Of a DNA stretch of 43,594 nucleotides, positions 7,415-15,719 are shown in pieces. The DNA lies in the NCBI GenBank assembly GCA_000435475.1, contig FR896072.1, positions 136,427-180,020 on the forward strand, given 5' to 3'. The notes beneath the pieces are model-generated. The model did not search any database. It was not told the DNA's origin and was given only the letters and a program-made list of their open reading frames with translations. Source of the DNA: Cryptobacterium sp. CAG:338. Lineage in GTDB: Bacteria > Actinomycetota > Coriobacteriia > Coriobacteriales > Eggerthellaceae. A program made the position numbers and the translations under genes. Position 1 is the stretch's first letter, and every line of letters begins with the position of its first letter.

Positions 7415-8344
7415 CTATGCGCCTTCTCCGTATCCAAATCGCCTAATCTGATTAAGATCACGACGCCAGTTTTTGCGAACCTTTACTTGCAAGTCAAGAA
7501 ATACTTTTTTTCCAAGTAAAACTTCTAGGTCTTTTCGCGCTTGCATGCCAACTTCTTTAATTGCAGCACCACCTTTTCCAATAATGATGCCTTTTTGGCT
7601 ATCGCGCTCTACATAAACCGAAGCATAAATTTTCTCTAGGTTTTTACGGCGGTTATATTCCATATCTTCTACAACAACGCCAACTGCATGAGGAACCTCA
7701 TCATGAGCAGTTAAAAGAATCTTCTCACGGATAAATTCCGCAATAATTACTTCAATAGGTTGGTCAGTTTCCATATCGGCAGGAAACCAAAGAGGACCAG
7801 CCGGCAAAAACTGTTCAACAAGTTCTATAAAAGTATCAATCTGTTCTCCAGTAACTGAAGAAAGGGCAACAACCCCATCCCACTGACCTGCCTCAACCGC
7901 ACGTTGACGTTGTAATTCAAGTTCTTCTTGCGTGACCAAATCAATTTTAGAAAGAACCAATAGTTTCGGCATTGAACATTGCGCTAATTGAGAAATAACC
8001 CATTCATCCCCCGTACCAAAAGGAGCCGAGGCATCAAGAACAAAAGCCGCAACATCGATACCCTCTAAAGATTTTAAAGCAGTGGTATTGAGTTCTTCTC
8101 CAAGCGTATCGTGTGGCTTATGTACTCCTGGAGTATCAACGATAATAATCTGATGAGAATCAGTAGTATGCACTGCCCTAAAGCGATGGCGGGTAGTTTG
8201 CGCCGTGGGAGATGATATTGCAAGTTTTTTACCCATCAAAGCGTTTAACAAACTTGATTTACCAGCGCTTGGCCTACCAATCAAGGTAACAAAACCAGAC
8301 TTGAAGACTTCTTTCGTCGCTTCTTGAGAAGAAATCGTGTTCAC
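7415..8344 (-). CDS. era: GTPase Era
   Basis: Era is a GTPase that binds the 3' end of 16S rRNA and assists 30S maturation. The P-loop GRPSAGKSS is at residues 23-31, the G3 box DTPG follows, and the C-terminal KH domain contains IIIGKGGAAIKEVG. The G4 box reads SKID, where most Era proteins have NKxD or TKxD. The GTG at 8344 is chosen because AGGAAGG stands 6 bases before it; the longer in-frame ORF to 8434 would overlap dgkA and add unrelated hydrophobic residues. The protein is 309 residues, the normal size. It lies between dgkA and recO. Confidence 0.95.
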   Translation of the reverse strand: MNTISSQEATKEVFKSGFVTLIGRPSAGKSSLLNALMGKKLAISSPTAQTTRHRFRAVHTTDSHQIIIVDTPGVHKPHDTLGEELNTTALKSLEGIDVAAFVLDASAPFGTGDEWVISQLAQCSMPKLLVLSKIDLVTQEELELQRQRAVEAGQWDGVVALSSVTGEQIDTFIELVEQFLPAGPLWFPADMETDQPIEVIIAEFIREKILLTAHDEVPHAVGVVVEDMEYNRRKNLEKIYASVYVERDSQKGIIIGKGGAAIKEVGMQARKDLEVLLGKKVFLDLQVKVRKNWRRDLNQIRRFGYGEGA

Positions 8345-8355
8345 CCTATACCTTC

Positions 8356-8757
8356 CTAAAAAACAATTCCGAACATACCCATGATACGCGGAAAAAAGAT
8401 AATAAAGCCAATAACAAAAGAGGCAATTGAGCATATAAAGACACCACCTGCTGCAGCATCTTTTGCAATACGAGCAAGCTCATGAAATTCAGGACTCGCT
8501 AAATCAACAATCGCCTCGAGGGCAGTATTAAAACATTCTCCTCCCAAAACAAGCCCAAAGCAAAGAATCACTATGAGCCATTCAAAATGAGAAATCTGAA
8601 AGAAGAAGCCCAGTAAAATACAAAGAACCATTGCACTAAGCTCTATGCGGAAATTACGCTCTTTTGCGCTATCGCAAATGCCGTGCCACGCACAGGAAAA
8701 TGCCTTTGCGAGAGTAAAAGATCCTTTGTTTAGATTTTGTTCTTCAGAAGATTTCAT
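8356..8757 (-). CDS. dgkA: Diacylglycerol/undecaprenol kinase (DgkA family)
   Basis: This 133-residue membrane protein belongs to the small integral DgkA family, which in Gram-positive bacteria phosphorylates undecaprenol and feeds lipid carrier recycling. The signature GGECFNTALEAIVDL, followed by HELARIAKDAAAG, contains the catalytic glutamate/asparagine and the metal-binding residues. Three hydrophobic segments are visible, at roughly 41-56, 58-72 and 103-123. The start codon shares one base with the ybeY stop (TAATG), so translation is likely coupled. Whether the substrate is undecaprenol or diacylglycerol cannot be read from sequence. Confidence 0.9.
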   Translation of the reverse strand: MKSSEEQNLNKGSFTLAKAFSCAWHGICDSAKERNFRIELSAMVLCILLGFFFQISHFEWLIVILCFGLVLGGECFNTALEAIVDLASPEFHELARIAKDAAAGGVFICSIASFVIGFIIFFPRIMGMFGIVF

Positions 8758-9215
8758 TACCGCTGCTCATTCCAAGCGCTGAGAAGCTTCCGCTCTAATG
8801 CTTCCATAATTTCAGCTTCGTCATCTTCTATATGATCATAACCACAGAGATGGAGCAAACCGTGAACTACTAATAAAGATATTTCTTCTTCAAACGTTGT
8901 TCCAAATTCGTGCGTCTGAGCAAGGGCAACCTCTGGAGCGATAATAACGTCTCCGAGTTCATACTCAAAACCAGACAAAACATCTTCATCTTCGAAGGGA
9001 ATATTGTCACACTCAAAAGAAAGAACATCAGTAGGACGATCAATTCCACGGTAGTCGCGATTTAATTCATGGATACGATCGTTGGAAACGAAAGAAATGG
9101 TGACATCAGTAGTTTCAGGGCACTTCATCTGATCAAGTACGAAACAAGCTAGAGCTTCTATTTCGAGCCCTTCAAGTAAATCACCACCCTGTTCTACGAG
9201 AACATTTATCTGCAT
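8757..9215 (-). CDS. ybeY: Endoribonuclease YbeY
   Basis: YbeY is a zinc-dependent endoribonuclease needed for 16S rRNA 3'-end maturation and ribosome quality control. The metal motif HGLLHLCGYDH carries all three histidines. Other conserved parts are RGIDRPTDVLSFE and LGDVIIA. The ATG at 9215 (MQINVLVEQ) is preferred, with AAGAGG 7 bases upstream; the in-frame start at 9248 adds 11 residues. The result is 152 residues, a normal size. It follows phoH, its frequent partner, after a 127-base gap and overlaps dgkA by one base. Confidence 0.95.
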   Translation of the reverse strand: MQINVLVEQGGDLLEGLEIEALACFVLDQMKCPETTDVTISFVSNDRIHELNRDYRGIDRPTDVLSFECDNIPFEDEDVLSGFEYELGDVIIAPEVALAQTHEFGTTFEEEISLLVVHGLLHLCGYDHIEDDEAEIMEALERKLLSAWNEQR

Positions 9216-9342
9216 GACTAGCCTCTTTACTTTATCTAGTAAGAACACATCCTTAAATCTTACAGGAAGTTTCTTTTAGGAACTCTTAATCAGTGATTTC
9301 AAGACTCCCAAACACCTAAGTGATTTCATCATAATAAATAAC

Positions 9343-10308
9343 TTAAAGACGTAAATTCATCTCATCAGCTCGAGCATAAGCAGCAACTATTTTTGCAACA
9401 AGCGAATGACGAACAACATCTACGTTTTTGAATTCACAGAAGGCAATATCTTCAAGTCCACCCAATACCTGTCGTACCGTCTTTAATCCTGAAATACCTT
9501 TAGGAAGGTCGGTCTGAGTGATATCTCCCGTTACTACCATCTTGGACCCAAGCCCCAAACGAGTAAGGAACATTTTCATCTGCTGAGGAGTGGTATTTTG
9601 CGCCTCATCCAAAATAATGAAAGCATCATTTAGTGTTCTGCCACGCATAAAGGCTAAAGGTGCAATCTCGATGGTATTGTCGTTGATATAGCGTGTTGCA
9701 CGAGCCGAATCCATCAATTCATACAATGCGTCATAAAGAGGACGAATATAGGGATCAATCTTTTCAGTAAGCGTACCTGGCAAAAACCCTAAATTTTCCC
9801 CCGCTTCAACAACGGGTCGAGTAAGAACAATACGACTGACCTGTTTATCATTGAGAGCCGCAACTGCCATCGCCATAGCAAGATACGTTTTACCTGTACC
9901 CGCTGGCCCAATACCAAACGTAATCGTGTTATTTCGAATGGCATCAACGTATTCTTTTTGAGTAGGGGTTTTAGGGCGAACACTACGGCCTCTAAAAGAA
10001 ATAATGACATCATTTTTCATAGGCGCAGGAGCAAACTCGCCTGTTTTTAAGAGTGCTAGAGAACGCTTTACTTCATCTCTTCCAATCGAATGACCTGATT
10101 CTAAGGTTTTAATCAAATCAGAAAAAAGCGTCGTAAGCGATTGAACCTCAAGGGGTTGCCCGTGGAGCAAAATAGAATCACCCCGAACCGTAATACGAGC
10201 AGTAAAAGCATCTTCAATAAGATGCAAGTATTCATCTTGAGGACCCACTAAAAGAGCAACAGGCACATCGGACGGAATAGGAAGTGTGATATCAATCGTT
10301 TCAGCCAT
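9343..10308 (-). CDS. phoH: PhoH-family ATPase
   Basis: PhoH-like proteins are RecA-fold ATPases related to superfamily 1 helicases; RNA-linked roles are proposed. The 321-residue protein has Walker A GPAGTGKT at 134-141, Walker B IILDEAQN around 230 and the sensor segment MVVTGDITQTDLP. The N-terminal 100 residues hold a small KH-like region typical of the PhoH type paired with ybeY. The start ATG lies inside the end of mtaB (8-base overlap ATGGCTGA), so translation is probably coupled. Confidence 0.93.
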   Translation of the reverse strand: MAETIDITLPIPSDVPVALLVGPQDEYLHLIEDAFTARITVRGDSILLHGQPLEVQSLTTLFSDLIKTLESGHSIGRDEVKRSLALLKTGEFAPAPMKNDVIISFRGRSVRPKTPTQKEYVDAIRNNTITFGIGPAGTGKTYLAMAMAVAALNDKQVSRIVLTRPVVEAGENLGFLPGTLTEKIDPYIRPLYDALYELMDSARATRYINDNTIEIAPLAFMRGRTLNDAFIILDEAQNTTPQQMKMFLTRLGLGSKMVVTGDITQTDLPKGISGLKTVRQVLGGLEDIAFCEFKNVDVVRHSLVAKIVAAYARADEMNLRL

Positions 10309-11551
10309 GAAGATCCCCTTCTAACTCAGCACTATGAGCCAAAGTTGAATAAATTACCGAACCAGGCTCATGAATATCTTCAACGTGAATTTTATAATAC
10401 GACTCACTCATTCCCCAGCCTAGCTGTTCAACTACTACACGCTCTGCTCGATTACTATTGCGATATGCATAAGTAAGACGCAATTCCTCTGAAAGCTCAA
10501 GCAAAATATGAGCTCGTGTTTCCTTTAGGTGAGGATCAATTTGATCAGCTCGCAATGCCGCAGGAGTACCAGCACGCTTTGAATAGCGGAAAACATGAAT
10601 TTTTGAAAATCCAACTTCACGAGCAACGTAGCATGTTTGTTCAAAATCCTGATCAGTTTCTCCAGGAAAACCCACAATCACATCAGTGGTAAGAGAGAGG
10701 TCGCCTACTCTGTCTTTAAGGGTATTAACCAATGCCACATAATCATCAGCATTATAAGGACGATTCATCTCTCGCAAAACACGAGAAGAACCCGACTGAA
10801 GCGGCAAATGTAAATGACGACAAATTCTACCATCAGACTGCGCGAGAAGATCAATGAAGTCTTTCTTCAAAGAACGCGGCTCGATTGAAGAAATTCTCAA
10901 ACGGGTATCGACCAACCCTTCAGAATCAAGCATCTCAATAAGATGAGAAGCTAATTCAGCAAGGTTGACACGTTTATCCGTAACATCATCGATGTCGTTA
11001 TACGAACCTAGATCAATACCTGAAAGTACGATTTCCGCTACCCCTTGTTGTGCTAACTGATACACTTCTTGAGACACAAGATGCAGGGGGCGAGACCAGG
11101 CTTTTCCCCGTGCAACATGAACAATACAATAGGTGCAAGAATGATTGCAGCCATCCTGAACTTTTACCCCAACTCGGGTTGGAAAATAAGAGCCTACTCT
11201 CGTTAGGGGGTGTGTATCATTTTGTTCAGACCCATGAAGTTCAGTACTGAGTAAATCATGTTTATCAACAAGAACAATACGACCATCAAGAGAGCGGTAA
11301 AAATCTGGATTAATGGTTGCAGCGCAGCCCGTAACCAGCACAGAAGCAGAGTTGTTTTCTCGAAGAAGTTTACGAATTGTCTTCCGGGTCTTTTTCTCAG
11401 CTTCTTCAGTAACGGTACACGTATTAACTACAATAAGTTCTGCCTCAGCTGCGTTGACTAAGGTCGACCCATTCTGCAAATAGGTTGCCGCAATAGTGTC
11501 GGATTCAACACGATTTACCTTGCAGCCAAGGTTTACTACCGAAACTTTCAT
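10301..11551 (-). CDS. mtaB: tRNA t6A37 methylthiotransferase MtaB
   Basis: MtaB is a radical-SAM enzyme that adds a methylthio group to t6A at position 37 of ANN-decoding tRNAs. The N-terminal UPF0004 domain has its three cluster cysteines at C10, C45 and C76. The radical SAM motif CNHSCTYC puts C135, C139 and C142 on the second 4Fe-4S cluster. The final 60 residues form a TRAM-like region. At 416 residues the length fits MtaB, and the motif context (VQDGCNHSCTYCIV) is of the MtaB rather than the MiaB type. It overlaps rsmE by 4 bases (ATGA) and phoH by 8. Confidence 0.92.
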   Translation of the reverse strand: MKVSVVNLGCKVNRVESDTIAATYLQNGSTLVNAAEAELIVVNTCTVTEEAEKKTRKTIRKLLRENNSASVLVTGCAATINPDFYRSLDGRIVLVDKHDLLSTELHGSEQNDTHPLTRVGSYFPTRVGVKVQDGCNHSCTYCIVHVARGKAWSRPLHLVSQEVYQLAQQGVAEIVLSGIDLGSYNDIDDVTDKRVNLAELASHLIEMLDSEGLVDTRLRISSIEPRSLKKDFIDLLAQSDGRICRHLHLPLQSGSSRVLREMNRPYNADDYVALVNTLKDRVGDLSLTTDVIVGFPGETDQDFEQTCYVAREVGFSKIHVFRYSKRAGTPAALRADQIDPHLKETRAHILLELSEELRLTYAYRNSNRAERVVVEQLGWGMSESYYKIHVEDIHEPGSVIYSTLAHSAELEGDLHG

Positions 11552-12330
11552 GCATTTCGCTCCAATTCGTAAAGGACCAAAGCTGGTGCAACAATTCCAG
11601 CGGTTTCGGTTCGAAGAATAGAGGGACCTAAAGATACCGCATAACTACGAGGATGTGACGAAAGAACAAAATTAACCTCATCAGAAGTTAATCCCCCTTC
11701 CGGGCCAACTATTACCACAATGCGAGCATCCAGAGAGGTCATCGAGGCCTTTGCCAAAGCTTCTTCTAAAGCTCGAGATAACGTTTTTGTGAGGTGTGCT
11801 TTCTCCCAGCATACCAATATCGCCGTAGCACCCTGAGAAAGCTTGAGCAGATTCTCAAAAGTGGTGGGTTCGGCAATTTCAGGAATGACCGCTTGACCGC
11901 TTTGCATGGCAGCGCTTTTTGCCAAGGTATTCCAACGTTGCATTCGGTTTGCAGTTCTTTTCCGATCAAGCTTTACAATACTACGCTCACATAAAAGAGG
12001 AACAAAGGCCGCAACACCCAGCTCAGTAGCGTGGCGAATTATGGTATCCATCTTATCGCCCTTCGCTAAGCCTTGGGCAAGAATCACCGAGGGCCGCTGA
12101 GTCGCTTCGAGCCGTTGTGCAATATGAACAAAAAGTGCAGTGTTGGAAACCGTATCAACTTCACATTCAAAATAATCAGATGCAGCATCAATCACCGCAA
12201 TATGTTCAGATGGCTTCAAACGAAGAGCACGGACATGTTTCATATCGTCTGAGCTGAGGCGCAGCTCAAAAGAAGGATCCTTCTCTTGAGCCAAAACCTG
12301 ATTATCTAAAAAGAAATGAGGCAAAGACAT
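11548..12330 (-). CDS. rsmE: 16S rRNA m3U1498 methyltransferase
   Basis: RsmE is a SPOUT-fold enzyme that methylates N3 of U1498 in 16S rRNA. The 260-residue protein has an N-terminal PUA-like domain and the C-terminal knot signature VVIVGPEGGLTSDEV, with LRTETAGIVAPALVLYEL closing the SAM pocket. It lies directly after dnaJ, as in many Gram-positive and actinobacterial genomes. The ribosome-binding site is weak, so coupling to dnaJ translation (12-base gap) is likely. Confidence 0.95.
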   Translation of the reverse strand: MSLPHFFLDNQVLAQEKDPSFELRLSSDDMKHVRALRLKPSEHIAVIDAASDYFECEVDTVSNTALFVHIAQRLEATQRPSVILAQGLAKGDKMDTIIRHATELGVAAFVPLLCERSIVKLDRKRTANRMQRWNTLAKSAAMQSGQAVIPEIAEPTTFENLLKLSQGATAILVCWEKAHLTKTLSRALEEALAKASMTSLDARIVVIVGPEGGLTSDEVNFVLSSHPRSYAVSLGPSILRTETAGIVAPALVLYELERNA

Positions 12331-12342
12331 AGGTGACCGTTC

Positions 12343-13467
12343 TTAGCCATTGAAAGCATCACGGAGTTTTTGCAAAGGACTACGTGCCTCTGAAACATTC
12401 TCTCCCATTTCATCAGCAAGCTTTTCTAAAATTCCCCGTTCTGCTTTCGATAAGCGTGAAGGAATACGTACTTCTACATGGACATGAAGATCGCCTCGAG
12501 CCTCACTACGGAATTTCGGCATGCCGTAACCCTTTACATGAACCACTTGACCGTATTGGCACCCTTCTGGAATGGTTACCTTTACTTTTTCATCTTTGAA
12601 AATGCCATCAATCTCGATCTGCGTACCAAGAGCAGCCTGAACCATACTAATAACGGTTGAACAATGAAGATCACTGCCTTGGCGCTCGAAGAATTCATGT
12701 TCTTCGATGCGGATCGTGACGATAAGGTCACCTGCAGCAGCACCTCTGATGCCCGCTTCTCCATAACCAGACAAACGAAGTTGCTGACCATCTTGAATTC
12801 CTACCGGAATATCAACCGAGATGCGCTGTCTATCAGGCACACGGCCCTGACCTTCGCATTCAGGACAGGGGTTTTCGATAATTTTGCCCGATCCCGAACA
12901 ACGAGAGCAGGTCGAGGCAGCCTGCATGTCACCAAGAATGGTATGTTGAACCGTTACTACCCTTCCTTGACCGTTACAATCAGGACAGGTTACCTCACTA
13001 CCACCTTCTGCCAATCCACTGCCTTTACAGTCAGGACACGGTGCTAGACGATCGTAGACAATTTCTTTATGAACACCAGCAGCAGCTTCTTCAAGAGTGA
13101 TACGTAGACCAACGCCCATATCGCGCCCTTCGCGACGAACGGTTGCTCTACCTGCACCACCGCCGAAAAACGAACTAAAAATATCGCCCATACCAAAGCC
13201 GCCGAAGAGATCCTCAAAATCAACCGCTTGTGGACCTGCAGCACCTGGAGCACCAGGGATAGTTCCAAAACGATCATATTGAGCACGCTTTGCAGGATCA
13301 CTCAATACATCATATGCTTCATTGAGTTCCTTAAAGCGATCTTCAGCATCGGGTGCCTTATTTACATCAGGATGAAGCTGGCGCGCTTTTTTTCGAAATG
13401 CTTTTTTTATTTCGTCATCTGAAGCAGATTTATTTACACCGAGAATCTCATAGAGGTCTTTGGCCAT
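12343..13467 (-). CDS. dnaJ: Chaperone DnaJ (type I, DnaJ2 context)
   Basis: DnaJ is the Hsp40 partner that stimulates DnaK ATPase and delivers clients. The J domain carries HPD at 32-34 and is followed by a Gly/Phe-rich stretch. The zinc domain has four CxxCxGxG repeats (CPDCKGSG, CPDCNGQG, CSRCSGSG, CPECEGQG), and two C-terminal beta domains complete the 374 residues. The gene follows hrcA by 25 bases. In actinobacteria this position is that of the second dnaJ, the first being next to dnaK and grpE; no dnaK is in this window. Control is expected through HrcA at the CIRCE site. Confidence 0.96.
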   Translation of the reverse strand: MAKDLYEILGVNKSASDDEIKKAFRKKARQLHPDVNKAPDAEDRFKELNEAYDVLSDPAKRAQYDRFGTIPGAPGAAGPQAVDFEDLFGGFGMGDIFSSFFGGGAGRATVRREGRDMGVGLRITLEEAAAGVHKEIVYDRLAPCPDCKGSGLAEGGSEVTCPDCNGQGRVVTVQHTILGDMQAASTCSRCSGSGKIIENPCPECEGQGRVPDRQRISVDIPVGIQDGQQLRLSGYGEAGIRGAAAGDLIVTIRIEEHEFFERQGSDLHCSTVISMVQAALGTQIEIDGIFKDEKVKVTIPEGCQYGQVVHVKGYGMPKFRSEARGDLHVHVEVRIPSRLSKAERGILEKLADEMGENVSEARSPLQKLRDAFNG

Positions 13468-13492
13468 AGGAAGTCAATCTTACCTTTCACTT

Positions 13493-14488
13493 TTACAGAT
13501 CTTTTAATATATCCTGAGCGGCACGAACCGCTGTAATTACCGCAGAGTAATTCATTCTCGTAGGACCAACAATAACAATTAGTCCACGATGAGAATCCTG
13601 TCCAAATCGATTTGCGATTACCGAAACACTCGAAAGTGCCTCAGAGTCATTTTCGTGTCCAATACGCACTACTGGTTTATCTGAGTGCACAGCATCATCA
13701 AACACTCTAAGAAGTAACGTATCGCCCTCAAGCTCTTCAAGGATTGGCATCAAGCAAGCTGGATCACTGAATTCAGGTTTCCCTAAAAGGTGGGACATAC
13801 CCAAAGGATGTGCTTTAATAGCATTTTTTTCCTTTAAGCAAATCATTATTTCCGAAACAACCAGCTGGAACAGATCATCCTGAACGTCTTTCAGTTCAGA
13901 AGGAAGAATTTCCCTTTCAAAGGATAGATTTCGTCCAACTAGAAGTTTATTAATAAGTTCTTGAGTACGCTGAATACTTTCAGGGGTACAGCTTGCTGGT
14001 ATATCCATCTGACGGTCAAAAACCTGTCCATCGTCAGTCACAATAACAACCAAAAGGCGGCTTTGAGAAAGAGGGACAAGATTAATCAACCTGATATCCA
14101 CCGATAGAAAGCGAGGCGGGACGAGCATGGTCATGCAGTCAGTAAGACGAGCTAATGCTTGAGATGTTTTATCGAGTAAATCATCCAAATCCGTTGCACA
14201 GTCTTTTAACTGAGAAAGGGTGCTTTCATCAACCTTAATATTTGAATCTTTTAGTAAATCATCAACAAAAGCACGATACCCATAATCTGTTGGAATTCTT
14301 CCTGCAGAGGTATGAGGTTGTGTTAAGTACCCCATATCTTCCAAAAGCGATAATTCGCTTCGAACTGTAGCTGAGCTGATACCGAGATTGTAACGCTCGA
14401 CTAAAGTACGAGATCCAACAGGAAGTGCACGAGCAATATATTCTTCAATCAACGCTCTTAACACTAGTCTTCTTCGATCTGAAAGCAC
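13493..14488 (-). CDS. hrcA: Heat-inducible transcription repressor HrcA
   Basis: HrcA represses heat-shock genes by binding CIRCE operators and is kept active by GroEL. The N-terminal winged helix is visible (LSDRRRLVLRALIEEYI, then the recognition segment ISSATVRSELSLLEDMGYL), followed by the central dimerisation and GAF-like part. The GTG at 14488 is chosen because a near-perfect AAGGAGGT stands 6 bases upstream; an ORF start at 14545 would run through the operator. The product is 331 residues, the usual size is about 340. The CIRCE at 14530-14556 implies autoregulation of the hrcA-dnaJ operon. Confidence 0.96.
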   Translation of the reverse strand: MLSDRRRLVLRALIEEYIARALPVGSRTLVERYNLGISSATVRSELSLLEDMGYLTQPHTSAGRIPTDYGYRAFVDDLLKDSNIKVDESTLSQLKDCATDLDDLLDKTSQALARLTDCMTMLVPPRFLSVDIRLINLVPLSQSRLLVVIVTDDGQVFDRQMDIPASCTPESIQRTQELINKLLVGRNLSFEREILPSELKDVQDDLFQLVVSEIMICLKEKNAIKAHPLGMSHLLGKPEFSDPACLMPILEELEGDTLLLRVFDDAVHSDKPVVRIGHENDSEALSSVSVIANRFGQDSHRGLIVIVGPTRMNYSAVITAVRAAQDILKDL

Positions 14489-14529
14489 TCTAACACCTCC
14501 TTCAATACCATAATTAACCCACACGCATT

Positions 14530-14556
14530 TTAGCAGCGTATGCACGAGAGTGCTAA
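14530..14556 (-). promoter_or_regulatory. CIRCE operator for HrcA
   Basis: In gene direction the site reads TTAGCACTC, nine bases, then CGCTGCTAA. The first arm matches the CIRCE consensus TTAGCACTC-N9-GAGTGCTAA at all nine bases and the second at six of nine. It lies about 41 bases before the hrcA start codon, the normal position. The imperfect arm could weaken binding. Confidence 0.85.
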
Positions 14557-14600
14557 TACCCTTGCTTAAACGTTACCTATTTTTGAATGAGTGAGCACAC

Positions 14601-15716
14601 TTAAGGAGCTAAATCAAGAATTCTTCCATAGAGCTGATTTCCAAACATCCAACCCTTATGGGTGGGAATCCAAGAATCATCGTGATGAACAAGAAACTCT
14701 TCATGCTCAAGTTTACGGAACACAGAAAGTACTTCAGGCAAAAGAATTGAAGCAATTTCAAGATCACCATCGCAGACACCTGTGCGCATACGCATTTTAA
14801 GCATTAAATCTTCTGCGGTCATTTGAAAAATGTCGAGTTCTTCAATCAGTCCATCCACAACCGAATAACGTTGTCTGCAAAGTTGGCTTTGTCTCATACT
14901 AACCGCACCACACCCGAGGCCAAGATAGGGTTTACTCGTCCAGTAGGCACTATTGTGGCGAGACTCGAATCCAGGTAAAGCATAGCTTGCAACTTCATAA
15001 TGATTCATGCCTTTTGACGTCAGATAAGAATGAGCATCTTCCATACAAAGAGCCCCCAGATCTTCGTCAAAGAGCAATTCACCCTTTTCAAGTTGCCGAG
15101 CAAAAGGGGTACCTTCTTCAATGGTCAAGGGATACACGCTGATATGTTGAATACCCAAAGAGATTGCCCGTTCAAGATCATGATGAAAAGAGTCAACTGT
15201 TTGCCCCGGAAGACCACACATTAAATCAATGCTGATATTAGTGAATCGCTCTTGAGCTCGATCAACCGCCCGTATTGCCTGTTCTGAGTCATGTATACGA
15301 CCTAAGAGTTTCAGTAAATCATCATCAAAACTTTGTATTCCAAGAGAAATTCTATTTACCCCTAAAGCAAAAAGATCGCGCACCATAGCAGAAGTTAAAC
15401 TTTCAGGATTTGCTTCAAGAGTACACTCAACTTCGGGCGTAAGATGCATAGAGATAGACAGTGCGTATAAAATTGAGGAAAGCCTCTTGTTACCCAGATA
15501 ACTCGGTGTTCCGCCACCCAAATATACTGTTTTTATTTCACCTAATAATTCTTTTTGGGAATAGTTTCTTATTTCACGAATTAAATCATCCGTAAAACTA
15601 TCGAGACGCGAATCATTGCATGAAATCGCCTGCGTAGCAAAGTCGCAATAATTACAACGTTTTTTGCAAAAAGGTATATGAAGATATAACGCTTGATAAG
15701 GATCCCACGTATCCAT
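14601..15716 (-). CDS. hemW: Heme chaperone HemW (HemN-like radical SAM protein)
   Basis: The protein has the radical SAM motif CKKRCNYC with cysteines 17, 21 and 24 in the segment YLHIPFCKKRCNYCDF. HemW proteins carry this three-cysteine form and a later HNxxYW motif, here HNSAYW around 251. True HemN coproporphyrinogen dehydrogenases have a fourth cysteine directly after the motif (CxxxCxxCxC), which is absent here (CDF). HemW is therefore preferred: it binds and delivers heme rather than making it. The length of 371 residues fits. The gene lies next to hrcA in the actinobacterial order and starts 3 bases after dusB ends. Confidence 0.9.
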   Translation of the reverse strand: MDTWDPYQALYLHIPFCKKRCNYCDFATQAISCNDSRLDSFTDDLIREIRNYSQKELLGEIKTVYLGGGTPSYLGNKRLSSILYALSISMHLTPEVECTLEANPESLTSAMVRDLFALGVNRISLGIQSFDDDLLKLLGRIHDSEQAIRAVDRAQERFTNISIDLMCGLPGQTVDSFHHDLERAISLGIQHISVYPLTIEEGTPFARQLEKGELLFDEDLGALCMEDAHSYLTSKGMNHYEVASYALPGFESRHNSAYWTSKPYLGLGCGAVSMRQSQLCRQRYSVVDGLIEELDIFQMTAEDLMLKMRMRTGVCDGDLEIASILLPEVLSVFRKLEHEEFLVHHDDSWIPTHKGWMFGNQLYGRILDLAP

Positions 15717-15719
15717 ATC

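Noticed and set aside
8345..8434. Era extended to an ATG at 8434
   Set aside because: The added residues are the dgkA coding region in another frame; GTG at 8344 with AGGAAGG is a better start.
12664..13047. 127-codon plus-strand ORF inside dnaJ
   Set aside because: Antisense to the DnaJ zinc-finger repeats; its length follows from the repetitive, stop-poor coding strand.
14489..14545. HrcA extended to 14545
   Set aside because: This start lies within the CIRCE operator; GTG at 14488 has an excellent ribosome site.
14601..15716. HemN coproporphyrinogen III dehydrogenase
   Set aside because: The fourth motif cysteine of HemN is absent and the HNxxYW motif of HemW is present.
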